Below are positions 17,950-26,316 of a DNA stretch of 64,000 bases, piece after piece (position 1 is the first letter of the stretch; each line of letters opens with the position of its first letter). Origin of the DNA: Olsenella profusa F0195 (GTDB taxonomy: Bacteria > Actinomycetota > Coriobacteriia > Coriobacteriales > Atopobiaceae). Both the position numbers and the translations under genes were made by a program. The notes beneath the pieces are model-generated. The model worked only from the letters and a program-made list of their open reading frames with translations, searched no databases and was not told the DNA's origin. The stretch spans positions 18,652 through 82,651 of the forward strand of contig NZ_AWEZ01000060.1 in the NCBI RefSeq assembly GCF_000468755.1, read 5' to 3'.

Positions 17950-19002
17950 ATGTCCACAAAGGAAGTCAGGCTCACCGAGCTGACCAAGGCGGCCGGTTGA
18001 GCCGCCAAGCTGGCACCTGGTGCCCTTGCGCAAGTTTTGCGCAACCTGCCCAACCTGCGTGATGACCGCATGCTCATCGGCTACGACACGGCGGATGACG
18101 CCTGTGTGTATCAGGTGAGCGATGACCTCGTCCTCATCAACACCGTCGACTTCTTCCCGCCCATGGTGGATGACCCGTTCACCTTCGGCCAGATCGCGGC
18201 GGCCAACGCCCTCTCCGACGTGTGGGCCATGGGCGGCACGCCCACCATGGCCATGAACCTCCTCTGCTTCCCCAACTGCCTTGACGTGGAGGTGGCGGGC
18301 GAGATCCTCGCTGGCGGCTCCGACAAGGCCATGGAGGCGGGCTGCACCATCGCCGGAGGGCACACCATATCGGATGACGAGCCCAAGTATGGCATGTGCG
18401 TCACGGGCTTCGCCAAGCCCGAGGAGATCCTCGCCAACGCCGGCGCCCATGAGGGTGACCTCCTCGTGCTCACCAAGGAGATCGGTACGGGCGTCCTCAC
18501 GACGGCCATCAAGGGCGGCGAGATCACCGACGAGCGCCTGGAGCGCCACGTGGTCGACAACATGCGCACACTCAACAAGTACGGTGCGGAGGCGGCTCGT
18601 GGGCTCAAGCTCCACGCCTGCACGGACATCACGGGCTTTGGCCTGGCCGGTCACCTCTGTGAGATGGCCGAGGGAGCGGGGCTCACGGCCACGCTCCATG
18701 CGAACAGGGTGCCCCTGCTGCCGCGTGCCCTCGACATGTCGCGTATGGGCATGCACCCCCAGGGCACCTATAACAACCGTGGCTACTTCATGGACCGCGT
18801 GACGTTCGACGAGGGTGTCGACCAGGCGCGTGCGGACCTCATGTACGACCCGCAGACCTCGGGTGGCCTGCTCTTCGCCCTTCCCGAGATCGATGCCAAC
18901 CTGCTGGTGGACCGCCTGGGCCTGCAAGGCATCCGCGGCGCCATCGTGGGCGAGTTCGCGCCGCGCGAGGAGGGCGCTCCCTTCGTGCGTGTGGTGCGGT
19001 AG
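17950..19002 (+). CDS. selD: Selenide, water dikinase SelD (selenoprotein, Sec17)
   Basis: SelD makes selenophosphate from selenide and ATP. The full protein is 350 residues if the UGA at 17998-18000 is read as Sec17, the position of the catalytic Cys17 in E. coli SelD. The N-terminus reads VRLTELTKAAGUAAKLAPG, the expected active-site loop. Downstream motifs include DDACVYQ, NALSDVWAMGG and the glycine-rich C-terminal DPQTSGGLLFALPE. Standard calling would start at 18037 and lose the active site. GGGAGGTGGGG precedes the ATG. SelD here would depend on its own product for full synthesis. Confidence 0.95.
18012..18024 (+). promoter_or_regulatory. Putative bacterial SECIS hairpin in selD
   Basis: GGCAC and GTGCC pair perfectly around CTG, starting 11 nt after the recoded UGA. 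Spacing and size match the candidate in grdB (12 nt, 6-bp stem, 3-nt loop). Confidence 0.55.
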
Positions 19003-19050
19003 CGCGTAGCATGTCTTGAGCAGGTGGAAAGGCCTGCTTGCGTTGCATGG

Positions 19051-19083
19051 GGGTCCCCGGGCGCTGACAACGCCCGGGGACCC
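19051..19083 (+). terminator. Strong hairpin downstream of selD
   Basis: GGGTCCCCGGGCG and CGCCCGGGGACCC form a perfect 13-bp stem with a 7-base loop. It is followed by GTGACGCTTCCTATTTC, not a clean U tract. It separates selD from the HAD gene, which starts 46 bp later. Confidence 0.65.
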
Positions 19084-19128
19084 GTGACGCTTCCTATTTC
19101 GGGGGGACGTGGCTAGGAAGGTGAGGGA

Positions 19129-19599
19129 GTGATCACGATAGAGGTCCCCGCACGAGGGACGCTGAGGATTTCCAAGCTGGTCCTCGATTACAACGGCACG
19201 ATTGCCATGGATGGTGCCCTTGCGCGTGGCGTGAGCGAGAGGATCCATCGCCTGTCTCGTGCCATTGGGGACATCGTCGTCGTGACCGCTGACACCTATG
19301 GTACGGTTGCGCGCGTATGTGCGGAGCTCCCGGTACGCGTCGTCACCTTCCCATCTGGGGAGGCTGCGGGCGAGAAGGCTCGCATCGTGCAATCCCTGGG
19401 CGGCGAAGTCTGCTGCATGGGCAATGGCTATAATGACAGGCTCATGTTCGACGCGGCGGCGCTCTCGATTGCCGTCATGGATGCGGAGGGGACGTCTGCG
19501 GCGCTTCTGCCCCATGCCGACATCCTGGCGCGCAGCGCAGCGGAAGCGCTCGATCTTCTGCTCAACGTCGACAGGATGCGGGCGACGCTCAGGGGGTAG
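19129..19599 (+). CDS. HAD-family phosphatase, soluble P-type ATPase-like
   Basis: The 156-residue protein carries HAD motif I as LDYNGT (about residues 23-28), motif II VVVTADT and motif III/IV MGNGYNDRLMFDAA. DYNGT resembles the DKTGT of P-type ATPases and is usual for the small soluble P-type-ATPase-like phosphatases (COG4087 type). The substrate is unknown. A GTG start follows GTGAGGGAG. It is immediately followed by a GT4 glycosyltransferase (7 bp), suggesting that a sugar phosphate is involved. Linkage to selenium is only positional. Confidence 0.8.
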   Translation: MITIEVPARGTLRISKLVLDYNGTIAMDGALARGVSERIHRLSRAIGDIVVVTADTYGTVARVCAELPVRVVTFPSGEAAGEKARIVQSLGGEVCCMGNGYNDRLMFDAAALSIAVMDAEGTSAALLPHADILARSAAEALDLLLNVDRMRATLRG

Positions 19600-19606
19600 G
19601 AGGCCC

Positions 19607-20848
19607 ATGCGCATACTCAACGTGACGGCCCAGAAGCCGGACAGCACGGGAAGCGGCATCTATCTCGCCGAGCTGGTGAGGGCAGAGGCGGCCCTGGGCC
19701 ACGAGACGGCCGTGCTCTGCGGCATCGCCGCCACAGACAAGGTGACCACGCTGCCAGGGGAGACCAAGCTCTACGGTGTGCGCTTCGAGACCGAGGCGCT
19801 GCCCTTTCCCGTCTGCGGCATGTCGGACACCATGCCCTATCCCTCGACGCGCTACTGCGACCTCACCAAGGGGCAGGCCGAGTGCCTCGTGCGAGCGTTT
19901 CGCAGGGCGATCCACGAGGTCGTGGGCTCCTTCCAGCCGGACCTCGTCATCTGCCACCACCTCTTCCTCGTGACCTCGCTCGTGCGCGAGGAGGTGCGCT
20001 CCTGCCCGGTGGTGGGCATCTGTCACTCCACGGACCTCAGGCAGCTGGCCCACCACGCCCTCGCCTCACGGGGCCCCTGGGGCGAGGCGCTCGAGGAGCG
20101 CATCCGCCATGACGTCGCCGCGCTCGATGCCGTCCTTGCCCTGCACCGGGAACAGGCGGCCCAGATCCAGGCCACCTTCGGCTGTGGCACGGGCCAGGTG
20201 CGCGTGATCGGCACGGGCTACAACGCCCATGTGTTCTCGCCGGCCGCCTCCGTCGAGCGCCGCCCCGGTGCCGTGGTGTATGCGGGCAAGATCTGGCGGA
20301 AGAAAGGTGTGGCCTCCCTGATCGAGGCCTGCTCCCACATCGGTCCCCACGAGCTTGCGGCACCGCTCTCGCTGACGCTCTGCGGTGGCCGCAGCAACAA
20401 CGAGGAGGAGTACGAGGGCATCGCACGCGCCGCCGCGGCGGCGCCCTGGCCCATCGAGCTCGTAGGACGGCTGAGCCAGCGGGACCTGGCCCAGCGCTAT
20501 CGTGAGGCCGAGGCCTTCGTGCTACCCTCCTTCTTCGAGGGTCTGCCCCTGGTGACCATCGAGGCTCTGGCCTGCGGTTGCAAGGTGGTCATGACCGACC
20601 TTGCCGGCATCAGGACCTGGGTCGAGGAGAACCTTGTGGATGCACCAGTCTGGTGGGTGAAGCCGCCGCGCATGGCCAGCGTGGACGAGCCCGTGCCCGA
20701 GGACCTTCCTGCCTTTGCGGGAAGGCTCAAGGCAGCGCTCCTCGCGGCTCTGGCGACACCATCCACGCCCTGTGACACCACGGCCCTCTCGTGGGAGAGC
20801 GTCTGCGAGCGCCTGCTGGGCATCGTGGGAGAGGGGTCGTCCTCATGA
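19607..20848 (+). CDS. GT4-type glycosyltransferase inside the selenium locus
   Basis: The 413-residue GT-B fold enzyme begins MRILNVTAQKPDSTGSGIYL and has the GT4 C-terminal donor-binding motif FFEGLPLVTIEALACG (E-x7-E). YAGKIWRKKGVASLIEA marks the start of the C-terminal Rossmann domain. No membrane segment or signal peptide is visible, so it should be cytoplasmic. Its stop overlaps the next ABC permease start (ATGA), so it is translationally coupled to a transporter. Donor and acceptor are unknown; one speculative parallel is SenB, which uses selenophosphate to make a selenosugar. Confidence 0.85.
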   Translation: MRILNVTAQKPDSTGSGIYLAELVRAEAALGHETAVLCGIAATDKVTTLPGETKLYGVRFETEALPFPVCGMSDTMPYPSTRYCDLTKGQAECLVRAFRRAIHEVVGSFQPDLVICHHLFLVTSLVREEVRSCPVVGICHSTDLRQLAHHALASRGPWGEALEERIRHDVAALDAVLALHREQAAQIQATFGCGTGQVRVIGTGYNAHVFSPAASVERRPGAVVYAGKIWRKKGVASLIEACSHIGPHELAAPLSLTLCGGRSNNEEEYEGIARAAAAAPWPIELVGRLSQRDLAQRYREAEAFVLPSFFEGLPLVTIEALACGCKVVMTDLAGIRTWVEENLVDAPVWWVKPPRMASVDEPVPEDLPAFAGRLKAALLAALATPSTPCDTTALSWESVCERLLGIVGEGSSS

Positions 20849-22470
20849 GGGGGCGACGGATTCCCTCGCATCTGCTCTCGGCCCTCGTCTACCTGGCGGC
20901 CGTCGGCAGCGTGCTCCTCTTCGTCGCCTACCCGCTCCTGCGCATGGTTGCGCAGGTGTTTGCGGGGGGCCTCAGCCTTGCGGACTGTGGCGAGGTCCTC
21001 TCCTCCCAGTTAGGCGTGATAGGGGGGAGCGTGGGCGTGGCGGCGCTTGCCGCCTGTGCCTCCACGGTGCTTGCCTTGGCAATCGCCCTGGTCATTGCCT
21101 TTGGCAACCGCATGCTCGGCCGCCTCATGGTGGGCGTTGCCACCATGAGCATCATCTCACCGCCCTTCGTGGCATCGCTCGCCTACATCATGCTCTTCGG
21201 GCGTCGGGGTCTCATCACCCACGGCATCCTCGGCCTCGACGTCTCCCCCTATGGCTGGCAGGGCGTCGTCGTCATGCAGGTGCTCTTCTTCTCGGCGATC
21301 AACGTCCTCATGCTGGCGAGCGTCCTGCGGCGCCTCGACGGCCGCCTGCTCGATGCCGCCCGCGACCTCGGTGCGTCGGCGGGACGAGTGCTGATGGACG
21401 TCGTGCTGCCGCTTCTGGCTCCCACGATGCTCTCCTGCGCCCTGCTCACCTTCGTGCGGTCGCTCTCGGACTACGGCACCCCGGTGGTCATCGGTGGCAG
21501 CTTCGAGATGATCTCGTCCGAGATCTACCTGCAGGTCGTGGGCTACTCCGACCTCGGCACCTCGGCTCTGCTCAACCTCCTGCTCATGGTCATCGCCATC
21601 ATCGTCTTCATGGGCTACGGCAGGCTGGGCGCGCGCTCCGAGCGGCTGGTCGTGTCCGCCGGTGCCCCATCGGCAGGGGAGGGGCGGCCCGTGCGCCTGG
21701 ATGGCCCCCTGGGCGTCCTCGCCTACGCGCTGGCCCTCCTCTTCCTCGCCTTCATGGCCGTGCTCTATGCGACGATCGTCCGCACCGCCTTCTCGAGCGG
21801 CATAGGCTGGACGGCCCAGCCCTCCCTGGTCAATCTGGAGTACCTTGCGAGCTTCAACCTCGCGACCCTGTTGCGCAGCCTCGCCTATGCGGGCCTCGCG
21901 GCCGCCCTTGCCACCCTGCTCGCCATGGTGATCGCCTACTTCGTGCACCGCCGCAAGGTGGTGGGCGGAGGCGTGCTGGAGTTCCTCGTCACCCTGCCCT
22001 ACCTCATCCCGGGAACCTGCTTTGGCCTAGGTTACCTGCTCGCCTTCAACTCGCTGCCGCTCAAGCTCACGGGTACGGCGGCCATCGTCGTGCTCGTGCT
22101 CGTCTTCAAGCGGCTCGCCATCTCGGAGCAGACCTTCTCCCAGTCCATGGCGCAGATCAGCCCCGAGCTCGACATGGCCGCACGCGACCTGGGGGCCTCG
22201 CGCCTGGGGGTCTTCGCAGACGTGATCGTCCCCAACCTGAGCAGTGCCACCCTGGTGAGCCTCGTGAACGTGTTCTCCTCGTCCATGGTCGCCTACGGGG
22301 CGGTGCTCTTCCTGGTGAGCGCCGGCCACAAGATCGCCGTGTTCGAACTCTTTGACGCCTTGAGCGGGGGCAAGTACGGAACTGCGGCCATGATGTCGGT
22401 GGCCATCTTGGCCGTGACCCTTGCCGTGAACGCGACTTTCGCGCTTTCCGTCGGCACAAAGAGGAACTAG
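20845..22470 (+). CDS. ABC transporter permease, fused two-domain (FbpB/AfuB type)
   Basis: The 541-residue inner membrane protein has about 12 hydrophobic segments and two copies of the permease EAA-type loop (DAARDLGASAGRVLMDVVLP and DMAARDLGASRLGVFADVIV), the hallmark of fused FbpB/AfuB permeases. It would form the channel of an importer with the downstream ATPase and lipoprotein. ATGA overlap with the glycosyltransferase gene implies one operon. The family handles Fe3+, phosphorylated sugars and other small anions; the substrate here is not determinable. Confidence 0.92.
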   Translation: MRGRRIPSHLLSALVYLAAVGSVLLFVAYPLLRMVAQVFAGGLSLADCGEVLSSQLGVIGGSVGVAALAACASTVLALAIALVIAFGNRMLGRLMVGVATMSIISPPFVASLAYIMLFGRRGLITHGILGLDVSPYGWQGVVVMQVLFFSAINVLMLASVLRRLDGRLLDAARDLGASAGRVLMDVVLPLLAPTMLSCALLTFVRSLSDYGTPVVIGGSFEMISSEIYLQVVGYSDLGTSALLNLLLMVIAIIVFMGYGRLGARSERLVVSAGAPSAGEGRPVRLDGPLGVLAYALALLFLAFMAVLYATIVRTAFSSGIGWTAQPSLVNLEYLASFNLATLLRSLAYAGLAAALATLLAMVIAYFVHRRKVVGGGVLEFLVTLPYLIPGTCFGLGYLLAFNSLPLKLTGTAAIVVLVLVFKRLAISEQTFSQSMAQISPELDMAARDLGASRLGVFADVIVPNLSSATLVSLVNVFSSSMVAYGAVLFLVSAGHKIAVFELFDALSGGKYGTAAMMSVAILAVTLAVNATFALSVGTKRN

Positions 22471-22471
22471 C

Positions 22472-23431
22472 ATGCTCCTGGAGATACGCGGCCTCAGGAA
22501 GGGCTTCGGCAAGCGGACCGTCATCAGGGACCTGGACCTCTCCGTGGCGTCGGGCGAGCTCGTATGCCTGTTGGGCTCGTCGGGGTGCGGCAAGACGACC
22601 ATCCTTCGCATGGTGGGAGGCTACCTGGACGCGGACGCGGGGTCCATCCGCCTCGAGGGGCAGGACATCACCCGTCTGCCCCCGGAGGCGCGCCCGGTGT
22701 CCACCGTCTTCCAGTCCTATGCGCTCTTCCCCCACCTCAACGTGGTGGAGAATGTGGCCTATGGCCTCAAGTTCCTAGGGGTGGGGAGGGCGGCGGCGCG
22801 CGAGCGTGCCCTCGGGATGCTCGAGGCGGTGGACATGGCAGCCTATGCCGAGGCGCGCGTGAGCGAGATCTCCGGCGGTCAGCAGCAGCGCGTGGCCCTG
22901 GCTCGCTCCCTGGTGCTCAACCCCAAGCTCCTCCTTTTGGATGAGCCCCTCTCCAACCTGGATGCCGCCCTGCGCACCCGCATGCGCGCCGAGATCAAGG
23001 GCATCCAGCGCTCCTTCGGCGTGGCCATGCTCTTCGTGACCCATGACCAAAAGGAGGCCATGACCTTGGGAGATAGGGTGGCCATCCTGCACGATGGTAG
23101 GCTCGAGCAGGTCGCGCCTCCCGAGGAGGTCTACAATCATCCAGCCACCGAGTACTGCGCCCGCTTCCTCGGAGCGCTCAACTCGCTGGTATGGCAGGGA
23201 GAGGCCGTCCACTTCCGCCCCGAGGACGTGTGCGTGCGGACGGGTGGCTCCCTTACGGGGACGGTCGTCTCCAGCGTCTTTCTGGGCGACCGGCGCGAGT
23301 GCACGGTGGACGTGGCGGGATCTCTCGTCATGCTGCGTACGGACAAGGACCTAGCGCCTGTTGTGGGAAATGGCATCTCCTTCGACATAGTACGGGAAAC
23401 GACATGGAAGGATGGGACGCATGAGGACTGA
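22472..23431 (+). CDS. ABC transporter ATP-binding protein (FbpC/PotA type)
   Basis: The 319-residue ATPase has Walker A GSSGCGKTT (about residues 36-44), a Q-loop in VFQSYALFPH, signature ISGGQQQR, Walker B LLLLDEPLSNLD and the H-loop FVTHDQKEA. The region after about 230 has a TOBE-like domain. It starts one base after the permease stop and overlaps the lipoprotein gene. It powers the importer formed with the flanking genes. Confidence 0.94.
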   Translation: MLLEIRGLRKGFGKRTVIRDLDLSVASGELVCLLGSSGCGKTTILRMVGGYLDADAGSIRLEGQDITRLPPEARPVSTVFQSYALFPHLNVVENVAYGLKFLGVGRAAARERALGMLEAVDMAAYAEARVSEISGGQQQRVALARSLVLNPKLLLLDEPLSNLDAALRTRMRAEIKGIQRSFGVAMLFVTHDQKEAMTLGDRVAILHDGRLEQVAPPEEVYNHPATEYCARFLGALNSLVWQGEAVHFRPEDVCVRTGGSLTGTVVSSVFLGDRRECTVDVAGSLVMLRTDKDLAPVVGNGISFDIVRETTWKDGTHED

Positions 23432-24530
23432 CATCTCCAGGAGGGCGCTCGTTGCTGGTGCCGTGGCGCTTGTCCCCACCCTGGGACTGGCTGCCTGCGG
23501 TGGCGCCACGACGACAAGCCCCAAGGGGGAGCAGGGCAGCGAGGATACGGGTGGCAACCCCCTCGGTCTGCATTCCGACTCGGGCAAGACCCTCAAGGTG
23601 GTTTGCACCAACGAGACGTACAAGAAGCTCTTCGACAAGTTCACCGCCGAGGTGGGCCCGGCCGTGGAGTTCGTCTCCATGTCCTCGGGCGAGGTGCTCT
23701 CCAAGATCAAGGCCGAAGGCGGCGCTCCCACGGCCGACCTCTGGTTTGGCGGTGGCATCGACTCCTTCATGAGTGCCAAGGACCAGGACCTTCTCGAGAA
23801 GGTGGACTTCGACGCGGCAGCCGACTTCGCCACGGGCTTCAAGGACGAGGGCAACCATTGGTTCTCCAAGGGCCTCACCATCGTAGGCTTCATCGTGAAC
23901 GATGACATCCTCGCCGAGAAGGGCATGGACAAGCCCAGCTCATGGGCGGACCTCACCGACACGAGCCTCAAGGATGAGATCCTCATGTCCACCCCGGCCG
24001 TCTCGGGCACCAACTACGCGGCGGTCAACGCCCTCCTGCAGAACATGGGCGAGGATGCGGGCTGGAGGTATCTCGCTGCCCTCAACGAGAACATCCCCTA
24101 CTACACCAAGCGTGGCTCCGATCCCTCCACGCGCGTCGCTGCCGGCGAGGCCGCGGTGGGCATCACCTATATCGATCACACGCTCGATGAGACCCTTGCG
24201 AGCGGCAGCCTCGAGCTCGTCTATCCCAGCGAGGGGCTCCCATACATGCCCGACGGCGTGGCGGCCTTCGCGGGTGCCGACGACCTGGACGATGCCAGGC
24301 TCTTCATCGAGTGGCTCTTCTCGAGCGACGAGAACCTCCAGGCCCTCGTGGCGATCGACCAGAAGAGCACCATCCTCTCGGTGCTGCCCAAGACCTCGGG
24401 CATCGAGGCGGACTACAGCTCCGAGCAGCTCATGCGGGAGGACCTCTCGCTCTTTGGGTCACAGCGCGACGACATCCTGGCCAAGTGGTCCGAGATGACC
24501 TCGGGCAAGGAGGTCAGGAGCGACACGTAG
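23421..24530 (+). CDS. ABC transporter substrate-binding lipoprotein (Fe3+/AfuA-type family)
   Basis: The 369-residue protein starts MRTDISRRALVAGAVALVP and carries a lipobox LGLAAC, so it is an exported lipoprotein with twin Arg in the signal (RR). The mature part matches the COG1840 family (ABC-type ferric, sugar-phosphate or aminoethylphosphonate binders), for example ADLWFGGGIDSFM. I prefer the ATG at 23421 because GGAAGG lies 9 bp ahead; the ATG at 23412 is also possible. It overlaps the ATPase gene end by 11 bp. The ligand is unknown. Confidence 0.9.
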   Translation: MRTDISRRALVAGAVALVPTLGLAACGGATTTSPKGEQGSEDTGGNPLGLHSDSGKTLKVVCTNETYKKLFDKFTAEVGPAVEFVSMSSGEVLSKIKAEGGAPTADLWFGGGIDSFMSAKDQDLLEKVDFDAAADFATGFKDEGNHWFSKGLTIVGFIVNDDILAEKGMDKPSSWADLTDTSLKDEILMSTPAVSGTNYAAVNALLQNMGEDAGWRYLAALNENIPYYTKRGSDPSTRVAAGEAAVGITYIDHTLDETLASGSLELVYPSEGLPYMPDGVAAFAGADDLDDARLFIEWLFSSDENLQALVAIDQKSTILSVLPKTSGIEADYSSEQLMREDLSLFGSQRDDILAKWSEMTSGKEVRSDT

Positions 24531-24560
24531 GGGGAGGGCCACCCAGGCCTCTTCCCGTGT

Positions 24561-24600
24561 GCGAGCCGTGGTGCGGCCATGCTCCAGGGCGGCGGCTCGC
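24561..24600 (+). terminator. Hairpin after the ABC transporter operon
   Basis: GCGAGCCG (24561-24568) pairs with CGGCTCGC (24593-24600). There is no U tract after it, so it may be a weak or Rho-assisted end. Confidence 0.4.
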
Positions 24601-24667
24601 GGGAGGGGATGACGGCCGATGCACGCCGTACGAAGGCGTGACGGTTCCCCCCATGCCCGCTGGTAGA

Positions 24668-24696
24668 TTGACAGTATTGATGAACATGATTATCAT
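24668..24696 (+). promoter_or_regulatory. Sigma-70 promoter for tRNA-Sec/selAB
   Basis: A perfect TTGACA (24668-24673) and TATCAT (24691-24696) are separated by 17 bp. Transcription would start about 25 bp before the tRNA-Sec gene. Confidence 0.75.
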
Positions 24697-24727
24697 TCGG
24701 CAGTGCCCTATGCTTGCAGTGCCGTTT

Positions 24728-24822
24728 GGGAGTAGATGGGTGACTGGTGTGCCCTCTGGTCTTCAAAACCAGTATGGGCAGGAAACTGCTCGGGTGGGTT
24801 CGATTCCCACATGCTCCCGCCA
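24728..24822 (+). tRNA. selC: tRNA-Sec (anticodon UCA)
   Basis: The 95-nt tRNA has anticodon TCA at 24763-24765 in the loop CTTCAAA closed by CTGGT/ACCAG, a long variable arm with GGGCAG/CTGCTC, T arm GTGGG-TTCGATT-CCCAC and an encoded 3' CCA after discriminator G. The acceptor has seven pairs GGGAGTA/TGCTCCC; the expected eighth position would be a G-A mismatch. It decodes the UGA codons in grdA, grdB and selD. It has its own near-consensus promoter and lies 84 bp before selA. Confidence 0.96.
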
Positions 24823-24906
24823 TATGCGAAGGGGACGCTGAACGCCTGGGGTTCGGCGTCCCTTGCTCTATCCCGACACGTCCGTCACGAGATGAGGGGT
24901 ACACGG

Positions 24907-26316
24907 ATGGTGGACCACAACCTATTGCGCAGGATTCCCAAGATGGACGTGGTGTTGGGGCAGGAGTGCATCGCCCAGCTCCTTACGGAGGCCTCCCCGG
25001 AGCAGGTCAAGGCCTTCGTACGTGACGAGCTCGAGGGTCTGCGCAGGCGAGTGCTCGCAGGTGAGGTCACCTCCGTGTCCGAGCCCGACGACCTCTGCGA
25101 GGTCATCGCCCGTGACTTCAAGCGCAGGGGACCCTATCACCTGCGTCGCGTCATCAACGCCACCGGCATCGTGCTGCACACCAACCTCGGTCGCGCTCCC
25201 CTCGGCCGCGAGGTGGCCGAGCACGTGGCGGATGTCGCCTCGGGCTACTCAAACCTCGAGTACGACCTCGACGCCGGCGAGCGCGGCTCGCGCTACGCCC
25301 ACCTCGAGCGCCTCATCTGCGAGCTCACAGGTGCCGAGGATGCGATGGTCGTCAACAACAACGCCGGTGGCGTCTTCCTCATGCTCGACACCCTCTGCAA
25401 GGGGGAGGGCGTGGCCGTCTCCAGGGGCGAGCTCGTGGAGATCGGCGGCTCCTTCCGCGTGCCCGACATCATGGCTCGCAGTGGCGCCCGTCTCGTGGAG
25501 GTGGGCACCACCAACAAGACGCACCCGACGGACTACGAGCGCGCGATGGCCGAGCAGGGCGTCACCACCCTGCTCAAGGTTCACACCTCGAACTTCGTGA
25601 TGCGTGGCTTCACCGAGAGCGTCTCCGTGACCGAGCTCGCGGACCTGGCACGGCCCTCCGGCGCCCTCGTCCTCTACGACGTGGGGTCCACCTTCCTCTT
25701 CCCGGGCGAGGCCTTCGGCATCCCGGGCGCCCAGACGGTGCGCGGCGCCCTCTCCGAGGGGGCCGACCTGGTGAGCTTCTCGGGCGACAAGCTGTTGGGC
25801 TCTGCCCAGGGCGGCCTCATCGTCGGCCGCCGCGCGCTCATCGAGAGGATCAAGAAAAACCCCCTCACGCGCATGCTCAGGATCGACAAGCTCTCGCTGG
25901 CCGCGCTTGAGATGACGCTGCAGCTGAGCCGCAGCGAGCGCAGCGCCAAGGAGCAGGTGCCCACCCTCAGGATGCTCGCGATGACGCGCGAGGACTGTCA
26001 CCGGCGGGCGCGCGCCCTCGCCGAGGCGCTTGAGACGGGGGTCCCTACCGCCGAGGTAGAGGAGGTCGAGCTCGAGGACGAGGCGGGTGGCGGGTCGCTC
26101 CCGGGCGTGGAGCTGCCCGGGGCTGGTGTGGCCGTGAGCCTCCCGGGCCTCTCCGCCCGCGAGCTCGAGCTGCGTCTGCGCGGGAGCGCCACGCCCATCA
26201 TCGTACGCGTGAAGGATGGGCGCGTGTGCCTGTCGGCGCGCACCCTCCTTTCGGGCGACGTGGAGGAGGTCATCCCCGTGCTCGCCGACATCGCCCAGGG
26301 GGTGGAGCGGCCATGA
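24907..26316 (+). CDS. selA: L-seryl-tRNA(Sec) selenium transferase SelA
   Basis: The 469-residue PLP enzyme converts Ser-tRNA(Sec) to Sec-tRNA(Sec) using selenophosphate. PLP lysine K295 lies in SGDKLLGSAQGG, the same number as in E. coli. Other motifs are NATGIVLHTNLGRAPL and NNNAGGVFL. The ATG at 24907 follows GAGGGG at 24894; a longer open frame back into tRNA-Sec is not coding. Its stop overlaps the selB start (ATGA). Confidence 0.96.
   Translation: MVDHNLLRRIPKMDVVLGQECIAQLLTEASPEQVKAFVRDELEGLRRRVLAGEVTSVSEPDDLCEVIARDFKRRGPYHLRRVINATGIVLHTNLGRAPLGREVAEHVADVASGYSNLEYDLDAGERGSRYAHLERLICELTGAEDAMVVNNNAGGVFLMLDTLCKGEGVAVSRGELVEIGGSFRVPDIMARSGARLVEVGTTNKTHPTDYERAMAEQGVTTLLKVHTSNFVMRGFTESVSVTELADLARPSGALVLYDVGSTFLFPGEAFGIPGAQTVRGALSEGADLVSFSGDKLLGSAQGGLIVGRRALIERIKKNPLTRMLRIDKLSLAALEMTLQLSRSERSAKEQVPTLRMLAMTREDCHRRARALAEALETGVPTAEVEEVELEDEAGGGSLPGVELPGAGVAVSLPGLSARELELRLRGSATPIIVRVKDGRVCLSARTLLSGDVEEVIPVLADIAQGVERP

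Noticed and set aside
20715..22355. 546-residue alternative-frame product over the ABC permease
   Set aside because: Arg/Pro/His-rich shadow without hydrophobic segments; the real permease is in another frame.
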